A DNA stretch of 64,000 nt from the NCBI RefSeq assembly GCF_026151205.1, contig NC_087073.1, forward strand, positions 6,345,001 to 6,409,000, in the 5' to 3' direction. This DNA is from Bolinopsis microptera (taxonomy: Eukaryota; Ctenophora; Tentaculata; Lobata; Bolinopsidae). Position numbers and translations under genes: made by a program. This document shows positions 27,901-39,305 of this stretch, piece by piece; the first letter of the stretch is position 1, and each line of letters starts with the position of its first letter. A model generated the notes under the pieces. The model saw only the letters and a program-made list of their open reading frames with translations. It was not told where the DNA came from and did not search any database.

Positions 27901-30900
27901 CAATGGAGACCAGAATACAGACGATTTGAGGACAGAGTATTTACAGTATTTCAACTGTTAGACTCAATTTATGGTTGTTATTTATTCAGCAAGATATTGG
28001 GAGTTAAATTCAGGGGACTCGGGTCCTGGATCGAAGGATAATATCCTGAAACTTTGCTCCCATTCTTTTTTCCGTTTATCATAGCATATCGCTAAAATTG
28101 CTGTAACAGCTCTTAGTACCTGTTTCTAAAAATAGAAATGTTGGCGAAGGTTAATTTGTGATAAATTGGCGGACAGAAGGGTATTCAGAGTAATTACCTG
28201 CTGAATTACTACCTGACAAGTGCAGTGTATGTACCATATTAGAGGGTGTGCAGTTTTAACTGAACTCTATACAGGGTACAATATAAGTTTTTGCTGGTTG
28301 GAGAATTTAGAAGGATCCTGCGGGGTAATGATTCCTCAGTTCTCATAAAGGTCACCTGACCAGTTCGATCAAGAACACCAGATTGCCTCCGTGCATGCAG
28401 CCACTCCTTTTTGACGTAATGGAAATAAGCATGAAATCCAAGGGTACGACCTTCATATCTTCTGAATTGTGATTTAAAACTAGTATATGTTTTAGCGGCT
28501 TCGAAAATTCATTCCCCTATTAATGGTGTAAAAAGGTAATCATCAATAAGAACATCTTGCTGCGATCATGTGAGAAAGTTGCCGGTGAGATTTATTTTAG
28601 ACTATAATATTGCTCAATACAGTAAAAAACTCAGCGAATTTTAATTACTTTCAAAAGATTATGGGACAAAATGTGCACCTTGTGCACTTATTCCAATGCT
28701 GGAGACTTTTACAATTAACTTTCAACCGATATGCTGTAAGCTGGGGGCATATCTTAGATTTTTGACCCCATGATATAAGTACAGCGAAAAATTCTGCACA
28801 GATATAATTCCGGCAAAGCTAGACATTAACAGTAAACCCTTTACCCTACACCATAGCATCAAAGTTTAAATAAGTCTTGACCGCGACAGAAAAATTTTAA
28901 ACTCTCTGTAGCCATATCATGTGTCGCAGCTAGTTCCCTGGTTAATTTTTTAAAACATATGGAGGCAAGTTCTTGAAAAATTAGGATTTTCTGTATATAC
29001 CACAAATTGTGGTAAATAAATGACACGTTCTGTAAGAACTGAAGGGTAAACATGTTTACTGAACTTTGCTATGTAGAAATCGATTTAGATTGTTTGCGCC
29101 TAAAATGCGTTAGACAACTTTGATGGCCGATGAAAATCCAGATTATTCATCATTGGTACTTAAACAGTTGTTACATAATTTTCAGAATGGATGCCTAGCT
29201 GTTGCATAAAGAGGAAACCATCATGGCTTGGGTAGTGTAAATTTCTCGTGATTATAAACTAGAGTCACCCTAAAAATCCGAAAATCCCTTCAAAGACCAG
29301 CCCGATGACCGGTCATGGGGGTCTAGTCTGCAATTATTAAATTAGTTCTTTGAAATCAGCAAGGTGATACACAGGAGATCGATGACAGATGCATCTTTTG
29401 TAAATATCTATTTTTAAAGGACCACCCCATATTGAGGGCAAGTTCAAAAGACAGGTACGGGGTTGCACTACCAGACTAGGCTTCCACTGAATCAAATATA
29501 TTACCGCTTACAGCTTAAAATAGCGATCCTGACGAGATGAAGACCATGACTGACTGACAAGTGACAAATAGGGGGAATAAAGGGGAATACTAGACCTCAC
29601 CCCCACACAAGTGCAGACACAAATTACAGCCCACTGACACCGGGGCTTCCTCGTACATTTCCATTTTCGGGCATGAAAAAGCGGACAAATCCAGTTACTA
29701 TTCATTTGACTTTTAAAGTTGAAATTAATTTGACTTTTAAAATGAAGCAGGTCACCAGTCTCATTGATTGATTAGCGTTGTACTTCTTCTTCTTCTTCAC
29801 CCCTCACGCCTATTGTCTTCAGTAATGGACAGTAATTGTGCCGTCAAAAGTTGTCAATTGTAAACAATAATACTGTGTTTTTGACCCATTAAATGAACTG
29901 AGGTCTGACTTTTTTTTCTGCAAGGCCTGAAGATCTTCTATTAATATTTACAAAAGGCTTTGGCGAGGAAACATGATCATTTTGATTATGAGAAAGTAGA
30001 TGGATTCCGGCCCAAATCATACTTTAGAAACTGCGTCTAAATGAAATAATTAATAATCCTACTAAGTACTAAGATCACTTTCGGGTACTAATGATATCTT
30101 AACAATCGGAAGGTATTTTGCGTCTTTTTTGGATGAATCACGGGAGAGGAATATGAAAAATACGGCGCCTCAAATGATTAGTCATAAGGCCCCAATAAAA
30201 TGTATTGAAATTAGTATAACGGTCATGACTCATGAAATAATAATTGTATATCATCTTAATGAAAAGGGATAACATTTTTTGACGGTGAGATCACTTTTGT
30301 TCAACGGTGTTTCCGGTATAGAATTATAGACATTACACGCACGAAATATCTTGTTAAAATTCCAACCTACAAATTCTGGAGGCACTGTAAGCACTACCAA
30401 CGAAATACTTTCTTGCTGAAAGATTGTAAATACGAGACCAGATGTTCTCACAACCATATTGATGATAGATAACATAGAATGAGTGCTCGCTACTGAGCAA
30501 TGGATTTGAAATTATTCATAATTAAACTAGAACACTGTGCACAGTATTGAGTTCGTACCACTTTTCGAAATTGACCCCCACTAATTTCTAAATTCCTGTA
30601 ACTTGTAGTCAACATAATTTCACATGTCACCTTTAACAGAATTCTGTCATTCTTTGGCGAAAACTTTTAATTAAAGTCAACATAATTTCACACGGCATTC
30701 CTTCCCGACACGAGCCATGAAACACAGCTCACTAATTGAGGGTTTTAACTGTACCCTAACTGTCGACTGAACAGCAGGAACGCCCGCTCGACCAGGCTTT
30801 TAACCTCGCAGTAGCCGGGTAAGTGTCAGAAGACATCTGTAGTTGGACATTCTAGGGTTCTAGCTCGGAGTTTAACTTACGGTCACTTTCTTTCCAGGAA

Positions 30901-32217
30901 AAAACGTACCCAGTACGTGCTGAAAACTGGGGAAATTCTTGGACAAACGACCTGTCTGACCATCAATACTAAGTAAGTGAGAAATGGAGCAGATGTAGAA
31001 ACTGTGGCCTGGTTTGGTGTTTACAGGGTGAAAAGTGGGCGCTCTTAAGTTCATAACCCTCCAGTCAATCAGACACCATTCACGATGAAACATTCCAGTG
31101 GAACTTCAAGTTCACGCAATATACTGTAGAACTAGAATTTCCTGGAACTGGATTCCAGGGGCCTCTTTTAGATATTAACAGCCTGAACCCTTGCATGTTG
31201 TAGTTTTTACGTTAAATCCTGACTCCACCCTCTATTAAAGTATTAACATTCGGTATCTTCACAGAACACAATACTGACACTAGTAAACATTTTGCCGCTT
31301 GACAATCGAATTAGTCCAAGGAACTCTCCCGTAACAATCAACGGTATCCCGAGGTTCTTTTGATCAAAGGTGGGCTGATTAGCATTTTCATGGGAAGGAG
31401 TAGAGGCAAGAATTCGGGTCTGGAGACAGACAGGAGTTTCTACTGCATGCAGTTATTTCGACATGTACATTAATATGCAAACCTTACCTTAAATACCATA
31501 TATCCGATATTGATTGATCAGCTATTTACTATTAGCCAGATCAACCCGGTGCAGGGTGCATTGATGCAGCTTAGACGGAATCGGCCCATGTAATGTTTGA
31601 CCTCCACGGTGAAAACACGAATATTCATATTCAAGAACGAAATACATAGAAACACTATGCATACTTCTGTTTCCTTTGATTTTATTGCCTTAAAATGATT
31701 CAGTTAAAAGCTTGCTTCTCGGCTCCTCACGACTCCCTGCCCTCAACCCCTCTGGCCTCTTTCTCCGCTCTACAAACAAATCTTGACAAAAATAACAGCC
31801 GCCAGAGAAAGCTAGCTCTACTGACCGAGGTAGCTGAGATATAACTCATATACGTCAGATCTGATGACAAAATGATACCTCCATTTAAAAGCAGCAATAC
31901 GAACCCTTGCACTTTCGAAAGATTGAAGGCACTTGAGATTTTCATAACTGACAAGATTTTCGGGAACAACAGGAAGTACATCTCTCAAATACATGCAAAG
32001 TAAATCCATGATCAAAGAGAAAATTCACAACTCACAGAGTTCTCACTGAGATGTCTACGTCCGGAAACTCCGTCAACCCAGCGTCGGTACAATTGACAGA
32101 TCTGACTTTCTCGTGACTGTCAAAATCACATTTGCAGTGCAGTGGGTATTTCGAACCACAAGGTGCACCTTCTGTTGTTTTCAAAACCAGAAAAATTAGA
32201 GACCAAAGCAACAACAT
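11776..32217 (-). CDS. Leucine-rich-repeat GPCR (LGR, glycoprotein-hormone-receptor type), 23 exons
   Basis: Minus-strand coding exons: 32036-32217, 27023-27097, 26617-26814, 25975-26046, 24890-24955, 24455-24523, 24201-24266, 23882-23956, 22751-22822, 22500-22571, 22055-22195, 21292-21423, 20757-21121, 20173-20275, 19796-19914, 19350-19577, 19106-19206, 18783-18931, 18235-18385, 15924-16064, 14096-14188, 12900-12989, 11776-12330. Borders are GT/AG, every junction keeps frame, and the total of 3315 nt gives 1104 residues plus stop. Order: signal peptide, cysteine-rich LRR cap, about 21 LRRs, CC-containing hinge, seven helices, tail. The helices read like FSH/LH/TSH receptors ([41 protein letters not shown]). 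Such receptors sit in the plasma membrane and signal through G proteins; the ligand here is unknown. The exon at 23882 is the least regular LRR but fits in phase. The acceptor at 19914 is the weakest border. Confidence 0.9.
13114..13527. mobile_element. MITE with long inverted ends in an LGR intron
   Basis: ACTACCTTATCGG at 13114 is matched by the reverse complement ending at 13527, with similarity (CATAATTATCACGGACA) extending at least 30 bp. The inside is a series of short GTGAATAATTAAGTCCGTG-like units. Length 414 bp, no coding sequence. Single-ended relatives occur at 54575-54695 and 57380-57505. No target duplication was certain. Confidence 0.75.
14695..14840. repeat. 9-bp microsatellite (GTTAGTGGT)n in an LGR intron
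   Basis: About 16 copies of a 9-bp unit, slightly interrupted by GATGTTAGTAGT variants. Because 9 is a multiple of three, both strands translate without stops (poly-Asn-Thr-Thr on minus), which creates false ORFs. It lies between the TM3 and TM4 exons. Confidence 0.9.
15061..15880. other. LGR intron sequence, no gene seen
   Basis: Part of the intron between the TM3 and TM4 exons. Unique-looking sequence; short open frames show no recognisable domain. Confidence 0.5.
16065..17720. repeat. Minisatellite of 30- and 43-bp units abutting the TM3 exon
   Basis: Two unit types alternate: a 30-bp unit (GATTGGGACACTGGTTAGTG followed by GGGATATTGA) and a 43-bp unit that differs by a 13-bp insert (TAATCCTGCAATC). 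They form higher-order blocks of 73, 176 and 249 bp; the 249-bp block repeats almost exactly around 17104-17568. About 21 of the units are of the long type. Read on the minus strand, long units carry CTCCAGATTGCAGG, identical to the real intron-exon junction at 16064. The array therefore grew from the junction itself and ends directly at it. Confidence 0.93.
19106..19914 (-). CDS. LGR exons 15-17: hinge region with furin-type site
   Basis: Three exons with low sequence complexity and no LRR pattern link the ectodomain to the helices. Exon 19350-19577 is Ser/Thr/Pro-rich ([18 protein letters not shown]), consistent with a glycosylated linker, and ends in [14 protein letters not shown] at about residues 664-667 matches the furin consensus R-X-K/R-R. 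In the TSH receptor the hinge is cleaved proteolytically, so processing is plausible but unproven. The exon starting at 19914 uses a weak-looking acceptor (TTCGTCAAG) chosen because it is the one that keeps phase with both neighbours. Confidence 0.78.
20173..27097 (-). CDS. LGR exons 2-14: about 21 leucine-rich repeats
   Basis: Thirteen exons, most of 66-75 nt and coding one LRR, each starting with one base and ending with two bases of a leucine codon, so that the LRR leucine is split by nearly every intron. This is the modular LRR exon design of LGR genes. Typical strands: [73 protein letters not shown]. Exon 20757-21121 alone codes about five repeats. The last exon (20173-20275) ends the repeats with [11 protein letters not shown] and PFPVMCCWF, the CC pair that starts the hinge disulphide core. 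Repeat number is well above the 9-10 of vertebrate type-A receptors and nearer the 17-18 of type B. Confidence 0.88.
23281..23341. repeat. 12-bp tandem repeat in an LGR intron
   Basis: Five copies of GCACTGTGTGGG with small variations, between LRR exons 22751-22822 and 23882-23956. Confidence 0.85.
27098..32035. other. LGR intron 1, 4.9 kb, no exon supported
   Basis: The phase and sequence at both borders join directly (RT-L-DLSGN), so no additional LRR exon is needed here. Open frames exist (for example 27443-27961 plus, and 27572-27820 minus with a hydrophobic start), but none has a recognisable domain. The stretch 27560-27910 is more GC-rich than its surroundings. This intron could hold regulatory sequence, as large first introns often do. 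Confidence 0.55.
32036..32217 (-). CDS. LGR exon 1: signal peptide and N-terminal LRR cap
   Basis: The ATG at 32217 begins a short hydrophobic stretch ([12 protein letters not shown]) ending in TTEGA, a typical signal peptide with likely cleavage around residue 18. The next 25 residues hold CGS...CKC...C, the cysteine pattern of an LRR N-terminal cap, and lead into VDISVRTL, the first LRR strand. The frame is open upstream of this ATG but without another ATG near. The exon ends CT|GTGAGT in phase 2; the next LRR exon supplies the third base, giving [13 protein letters not shown]. Confidence 0.9.
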
Positions 32218-32317
32218 GATCAACAAAATTGAATGATCAGCTGAGGTAGAAACGTATTGCAAATGAAGGTTATGAAGGTGTCGAGTTGCAAGCAGTGAGA
32301 GGGAGAGCTGAGTTGAC

Positions 32318-32404
32318 CACGTGACTGCTGTCTTGAGATCACGTGGTCCCTGTCTGGCGGTCACGTGCGAAGAGAAGCTGTTGAGTAAGGGTCACGTGAC
32401 GTCA
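32318..32404 (-). promoter_or_regulatory. Candidate LGR promoter: four CACGTG E-boxes and a CRE
   Basis: Perfect CACGTG at 32318, 32340, 32362 and 32393, spaced 22, 22 and 31 bp. The last overlaps a full palindromic CRE, TGACGTCA, at 32397-32404 (TCACGTGACGTCA). They lie 101-187 bp upstream of the receptor start codon. CACGTG is bound by bHLH-zip factors such as USF, MITF/TFE or MYC/MAX, and TGACGTCA by CREB/ATF. No TATA box was recognised. The transcription start is not known, so some of these sites could be in the 5' leader. Confidence 0.6.
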
Positions 32405-34085
32405 TATGACAGTTGGTGAGTAACGCAGCTCCCCCAGCTGACCTCCCCGACCACCAACGCGATACACAGAGTCCCGGGATACACAAACAGATCATCGACC
32501 ACCGAGTGCGGTGTGGGGAGGAGGTCCACAGTGCGATCATCTGTACATCCTGGTGCGGGCCAGTTTACCCTGTTAGTGTGCCGGGGGAGACACTGTGTCT
32601 ATATGGCAGTAAGGTTTCCTTACCCCCTCTCTCTTGTTTAACTTTTCTCAGCACCCAGCACCAACCTTGAGAATACCGGAGCGATGATAGCACAACCTCG
32701 CATCATCCTAAATATAAAGCGTCTATTGACTCATCAGAGGGGGCGTTTAACAGGTCATCTAATGGTTTAGAGGGACTCGGTAGGATCACATTCTTGGCAC
32801 GTCTAACAAAGTGACGTTTTGGCGCCATTTTACCAAATTAACTGAAGTGCTAGAGTTTGCATTAGTGAAGCAATCGAACTGTTAGTGTTAACCAAACGCA
32901 TCTCAATTATTTGGGGAAAACTAGTGTTGAACTTGAAAAGTAGACCTAGACGGCCGGGGTGCGTCATTCTTTCTGAACTAGATTTCCGACAAAATCGGAT
33001 AAGCACCCCCCCAAAATAGCTAGTGGCCGTATGATAGCTGAGTGGCAATTGTCCGACATGTAGGGGAGTGTTGGAGGATAGGGCTTCCTACTACCGGTCT
33101 CACAAAACGGAGACTCCGTTCTTCTGAGTCACACAACACTAAACGGCTTTTACGTTAGTCCGACTAAAAACGTTCAATAAACACAGTGAAGCACTGATCA
33201 GGGGGAACTGTGTAAGGAGGGTACATGATCAGCAGTTAGTGCGGAGGACAGGGATAGTTTGGGGAGGACAGGGATAGTTTTAGTCACGACTCGCTGTCCC
33301 CGTTATCAGATCTGAGTTTGTTTCTGGAGTTTCAGCACGTAGTATATTTACATGACAGTTTTTGGGAGTTCCAAATAATTTCTGATTATTCTGATTTCTT
33401 GCGACAAATGATACTGCACTGTTAGGATAAACGACGTTTCAAAGTAATAACTTCGTATTCATGCTGAAAAAATTGGTAAATATGTGAGAAAACTGTCTCA
33501 TAAAATTTATTAATCAAAAATATTTACATAATATTTACATGATGTGATGGCTATTTTTTTGACATAGATAACATTGTGCCAGCTATTTTTCGATCTGTGA
33601 ACGTCAACAGATTTCAATAAAAATACCATTAACGAAACTATACCAATAAGTAAATCTATTTCTATCTAAAATCTACTTCTATCCATTCGTGATTGAGAGA
33701 TACCATGATGATTGATCACAGACAGCAATAATACAACTATTTTTGTTTTTTTCTGGGACTGAGAGGTCCCATATGATGCAGGAGACGTCTAGGTGTGAAC
33801 CACTCAATCGGATTTTTGGCAAATAAGGGCAGATTACCGAGTTGCTGCAATATATTACCTGTACTTCTAGTCGAGCAATCTTGGCAGTTGTCCCGTGAAA
33901 GGACAATGCCTTTTGAAATCAATATAGTATACTAGGTAGATGTCATAAGACGTTATGGCAAACGTCAAGTAACCCTTCTTGAGTATCAGAAATGGTGGTA
34001 CGGAAATTATCAGAGATTCAAGAGAACTCCAAATTGAAAATAATGGGGACTCAAAATACTGAGAACTCAAAGAGGGCGATATTGA
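32405..34085. other. LGR 5' flank, no gene seen
   Basis: No gene supported. A 20-bp direct duplication (GGAGGACAGGGATAGTTT) is at 33242-33280. Short open frames on both strands have no recognisable content. Confidence 0.5.
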
Positions 34086-34097
34086 CTTGAAAATCAA

Positions 34098-34290
34098 ACA
34101 GCTGTTATAGCTATATAATGGCAATGTGTTACAGCTATATAATGGCAATGTGTTACAGCTATATATAATGGCAATGTGTTACAGCTATATAATGGCAATG
34201 CTGATATTGACTTGAAAATCAAACAGCTGTTACAGCTATTATATAAAGGCAATGCTGCTAACAGCTGTTACAGCTATATAATGGTTATGC
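34098..34290. repeat. Tandem repeat around 24-34 bp, about six units
   Basis: Units of the form GTTACAGCTATATAATGGCAATG recur with insertions; the block GATATTGACTTGAAAATCAAACAGC also occurs twice (34078 and 34203). Function unknown. Confidence 0.8.
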
Positions 34291-35245
34291 TGCTACCTCT
34301 GCCTGGAAAACTATAGATCGTTAAAACTAAAAGTATAAGTCCAATGAACATGAGATCGGAGTTTATTTCGAAATTTTGCCGAGATTTAGGTATCATTGAA
34401 GACGTTCAGAGGAACCAATGATCCCAATCCTTTGGTAATGGTATCGATATCTCCATTGTTGGCATCTGTAGCAGAGTAATTGGTACAGTTCAATGGATCC
34501 AATAGCCTTTTCTAAAAGCTTCTTTTTTCTGGAATAAGAAGAGTGGCGTTTCAGTTAGAGGTATTAATACGTTAATTTTCTTCAGGACTGGCAATGCAGT
34601 GTCTGCGTGAACTAAACCGGCATAATTGAGTTCTCAAGTATGTGCTTGACAGTTTGAGTTACAAGCCTTCTAAATATCACAATTCTATTGCATATGTCGC
34701 GACGTCTTAATCAAATAAGCTGCAATAAAAATTAACCAAATAAAAATGAGTCTGAGTTCATACTTCAGTAAACATAGTTACAATAACCTTGATATTAACT
34801 CAGTAATATAAAGTTTTGCAGGTAAGTTTCCTTATAATAAATTAAAGGGACACCCGGTGATGATTGACGCGTCTCGCGGGGAGTAAGGCGTTGGTGAAGT
34901 ATCCAGACGGTCGTTATAATGAGGCGCTTCGATGCTCTTTTGACACTTTTAACAGCTGCTATTTTCGTATTATTGAAAAAATCAGCAAGCCGCTGAACAT
35001 CGGCAGCTATTCGGGGTCCCATATAGCACAAATTCCACGAATCGTGATAGATTTTACAACACGATATTTTAAACTCAGGAATTCAACATGTCTATAATAA
35101 TAATAATGTAATGTTTCCCCACTTCATGTCATAAATTTGAGAATTCTCAGGAGGAGGCCATCATATTAATTATTATATCAGATGATTAATTTTAATTAAT
35201 ATAACAGATGAAATACTAATTCCACGCTTATCATGTAACAGTACC

Positions 35246-35417
35246 CACGTGACACGTAACAGTGCACACGTGACACTGTAACAGTACCCACGTAACACTA
35301 TAACAGTGCCAACGTGACACATAACAGCGCTCACGTGACATTGTAACAGTGCCCACGTGACACGTAACAGTGCCCACGTGACACGTAACAGCGCTCACGT
35401 GACACGTTGCCCACGTG
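35246..35417. repeat. Array of CACGTG boxes with 21-22-bp period
   Basis: Imperfect tandem units of 21-22 bp (CACGTGACACGTAACAGTGCC). Perfect CACGTG occurs at 35246, 35267, 35332, 35354, 35375, 35396 and 35412, with degenerate boxes at 35289 and 35311 keeping register. Another CACGTG lies nearby in ACCACGTGG at about 35450. The spacing is close to two turns of B-DNA, so the boxes would face the same side. It is 3 kb upstream of the receptor gene, whose promoter has the same motif. Confidence 0.85.
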
Positions 35418-35459
35418 ACAACAGCGTTCGCGTTTTAACCTAGTAATACCACGTGGACT

Positions 35460-36758
35460 TGCTCACTTAGTCACGAGCAGAACATGCACTGTTCACTAAT
35501 TTAAGTGCCACTGTGCAAAAAAACATATCAAGTATCTGTATATTTATATTATTATTATATTCTTATTATTATTATTATTATTTATATTCAGTAGAGTATT
35601 AAGAAAATTACAGACTCGGAGGGATCAGGGGCTGTTTCGGCAATTTTAGATTTCAGATCTTTAACTCAATTTTAACATGGTTTTACGGCACCCGAATATG
35701 GCAATTTTGGGTTTTTACCCAATTTCGTATAACAGTGCTGTATTTTGTAGTATGGTGAGTGTAAATGTAATGGCGACGGTCGTGCTTGCCAGCAGACTCG
35801 GAGGGAGGTATTCTGTCAATCGTTGTGAATACTCGACACACCCATTACGTTTTTTCCCTTCTAATAATGCTTATGAAGTATGGTTGACTAAAATATTGGA
35901 CATTTCTCTTTGAATTTTTCGGCAGGATGGAATCGGGGGAAAATGATAAAACAAACCGAACTATAAGTATATAAATATGGTTATATTTATATTGTCGACA
36001 AATTAATCACGTTAACACGTTATCCTGAGGAACTGCAGTTGGCATATTTTCAATATGGAGGCAGAGGTCCTATACGAATACCCAACATGAACAGTGGAAA
36101 TTCTTGGATAATAATCCTAACTCGAATGACACGCAGTGTGAGCGGAAATGCCTAAGTTAAAATATTCTATCGGAATTTTCGACGTACTGCAAATTGTCAT
36201 GATTTGTTTGCATAATTTTCAAAAAGGCGGAATTTTCGATTACCGTATTATATATACATAATCTATTATATGACGGTATATTCATATCAACATGGTTCAC
36301 TTATATTTATGCTAGTACGGAATCCGCCCTTTTTCCGGCGCCTTTTCACTAAAACGTTTACATTCATTGTGTTTATACAACATGTTGTATAAACAAAATT
36401 AACAGAAAAGATGATATTTAAATGGCCTAAAATCATTTCAATCCCCATCTTGTTTCAATTGTGTGTCCTGTAAGTGTAATGATGATAGAAAGTGGTGGTT
36501 GATTTCAATTAAAATATAAATTTCAGTTGATAAATACTCATTATATTTTATTTTGTTAGTTATTTAGAATATATATTCGCATGTATCCACAGTATATTTA
36601 CATTACACGTTCAACGTGATATCATTATCAGTGCAGTGTGTACAACACCAACTACACCGATCAATTGCCAATCTGCGAAACATTTAATTATTATTATCAC
36701 TTCGAGATGGCCAGGCCTACTCTCATGCTGTCTATATGTGATGATTAATTCTGAAAAA
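35460..36758. other. AT-rich spacer, no gene seen
   Basis: Contains a TTATTA microsatellite (35545-35585). Open frames such as 35677-35913 show no domain. No RNA gene was recognised. Confidence 0.5.
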
Positions 36759-36814
36759 CTAGGGACAACTGGGGAATGATCCCAGAACTGGGATCATTCC
36801 CCAGTTGTCCCTAG
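36759..36814. repeat. Perfect palindrome, 27-bp arms, 2-bp loop
   Basis: CTAGGGACAACTGGGGAATG continues to CCCAG at 36785, then AA, then the exact reverse complement to 36814. Able to form a cruciform or, if transcribed, a 27-bp RNA hairpin. Confidence 0.95.
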
Positions 36815-38454
36815 TGATAATTTATTTTGTTACATTACTTAAAAAGTTTGAAATTTAATATTATGTAGAAGAACTACGAAGATTTCATCCGAATTGTGGT
36901 GTTTTACTGCCTATCCAATTTATTTCAATATTATGTAATATAAATCCAAGGAAATAATCTTTAGCAAGGTATAACTATAAAACGAACCTGTCTATGAGAA
37001 TTTAAAATAAATTTAAATATGACTTAATTAAATTTTAAATCAAATGTGAAAGTTACCCAAGTTTGTAACAGTTAGAAGCCTCCACTCAAATCTCAGAATC
37101 AATGTCACGTTTGAAAATAGACTTAAACCGCCTCTCCATCCAACTTGGCTTCACTTCTCACCAGTCGAAATCATTGCTGCGTGATTTCTAGTCATGGTCT
37201 AACATAAGAGCCGAGCTTTTTTTAAATCGTAAGTCGTAACTAATGTCTGTTATATAAATTTGAATCATAATCCGGATCCCCCCCTATCGAAAACAATTAT
37301 AGACAAATTAAACTGTATCGTCAGCATTGCGTAACCACTCAAATTTTAGCATCACTTTTGTGCTTGACAGAAAAAAGTTGACCCGTTTAATAAAGAGTGT
37401 TTATGAAGTTGAACTGTTTTAAGGATTCCACTTATGAAATATACAGGAAGTAGTGCTCTCACGGCTTTCGACACCTTATTTGCTAACAAGCTAAAAAATT
37501 GACACTTATTCAGAGAACCCTAGTGGCCTTGATAATAATAACGGCAATTTCACAATTATTCATAGAACGATTCAACAGTACAAATATAGATTTATAAGCT
37601 TAGGATAAAGTTCGGGCGATGAGACCTGTTCCTATATTGTAGCTTAAGTATTATGCAATATGCATGGTACACGAACAGTAATATTAACTTATCAATACAG
37701 ACTGCTACTGCTAGCTATAGTTTTAGAAGACTTGGGGTGCTTTGTATTAATTATGAAATATACATCTTGTTGTACCAATTGTGGTTTACCGTTCATGTTT
37801 AAAAATTGAAACTGAGGGAGAGACGGGAGTCTTGGCCATTTTTAGAATTTGATGAACTATTGGTATTAGTAAAACATGTAAAACGTAGAAATAGCCAAAA
37901 TGTACACCGCTCTCGGTGATACATCATGGTTAAAGGTGATGACCTCGCGAAAATAATGTTTGTGGAAATACGGACTGATATTATCGGCTGATTGGTATTA
38001 AATGAATTAAACGGATTAAACGGATTAAACGGATGAAAGGATTCAAAAGTCAAATTAAGATGGTAATGTCTGACCCAATATAAAAAGTAAATTAACCCAA
38101 AAGCAAAAATTATATATACAAGTTATTACAAGAGAATGAGAATAAAATTGCAACCACTATAATAAACAAAAAATAATCCCCGCAAATCTTCAGAATGAGA
38201 TTTATTATATCTTATATTTATAAAAATAGGACAAAGTGAGAGTTGTAATTAGTTTTTTAATAGACAGATTAAACGGATTAAACGACTCAAAATCTTCAGA
38301 ATGGGATTTATTTTTCTAATAATTTAAATTAACTCTTATAAAAGTGTTCCGAGTCTTACAGTTACATTATATTAGGCAATATTGTTATTGCTAGGAATTT
38401 TATTAGAGGATGTTTTAGGGAATCTTCGTTCATGAGCTTTGGTAAGGAACTTTC
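36815..38454. other. AT-rich repeats, no gene seen
   Basis: No gene supported. 38030-38150 and 38225-38290 have direct copies at 40262-40393 and 40214-40275, so the LINE remnant and satellite between them are framed by related repeat pieces. AAACGGATT repeats near 38005-38035. Confidence 0.6.
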
Positions 38455-39196
38455 CTAGGTCTCCGATGGTTGTAGGGTGAGCGAAGAATTTTCGCCGAAG
38501 ATCTGTCCAATATCAGAGAAGAGTAATGTTTTACTTTGTTGGGACAAACAGTGACGGAAATCTTCATAGAGAGGGCAAGTGTGCAATACATGAAGCTCAT
38601 CTTCGATGATTGGATCAGGGAAAGGAAGCTCTAGAATTAGAAGGTCGAGTGACTCCACATTTGTAGTAGAACAGTGTTTGCATACCCTATTCGAAAGTTT
38701 GTGGCGATCCATGTCGTGTCTTCCTTTTTCGATGTTGTATTGATGCGAGCTTGTTCTGAGTTGCGCAAGTCTCCTAGTCTGCTGTGGCTGTAGGTTGATC
38801 GACAGGTATGTTTCGCAACCGAAGCTTGCCTAGAATCCCAATTTTTTGTTGAGTGTTCGCTCTTTGTTCCATTGTTGAACAAAAAAAGTTTTCATTGCCT
38901 CGCTGATTTTGAGAGGGTTTGAAAGATCGCTTCCTCCTGATAGTTGTTTCACTGTGTTCCTGGTGGATTCCATTTCCAGCCGGGAGAACCAGAACTGTTT
39001 CAGAATTCAGATCCCTCTGCTCGGCGTAAGTGTGCCTCACTAAGGAAGAGCATCCCTTTTTGTCCAATCCCTCCAACCTCCCGAGGTAGCTATAGACTTT
39101 AAGTCTATAGGACGAAAGCTCGATAGCAAGCGGATATCTTCCAGTGTCACCCCAAAAAGTGGTATGCATGAGCCATGAGAGCAGTAAACTTTGCAA
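38455..39196 (-). pseudogene. Decayed non-LTR retrotransposon, C-terminal end of reverse transcriptase ORF
   Basis: Minus-strand fragments in different frames line up as the tail of a jockey/CR1-type LINE protein: FWGDTGRYPLAIELSS, then LGRLEGL..., then frameshifted NSEQARINTT..., and a cysteine cluster VCKHC...EDELHVLHTCPLYEDFR. The CxxC...H...C zinc-finger-like end with DELHVL and CPLY is characteristic of these elements. Frameshifts between the parts show it is dead. The upstream RT core is missing; the 7-bp satellite starts about 110 bp beyond. Confidence 0.65.
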
Positions 39197-39305
39197 TTGA
39201 GTCGGTAAATTCTGGGTTGTAATTTTCAGTTTGACCTGAATTTAAAATATTCCATTTGCCGTCGTCACCCCCACTCTCTCCACCAGGACGGTTTTCTGCA
39301 CCAGT

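Noticed and set aside
27443-27961. 172-codon plus-strand ORF in LGR intron 1
   Set aside because: No recognisable domain, biased composition, no splice or promoter support; a GC-richer stretch is enough to explain it.
30888-31020. Possible LRR exon with GTAAGT donor
   Set aside because: Phase does not match the split-leucine pattern and the sequence lacks LRR spacing; the flanking exons join without it.
31818-31990. Minus-strand ORF with LRR-like leucines, possible second LGR exon
   Set aside because: No fitting donor/acceptor pair in phase, and no LxxLxLxxN pattern.
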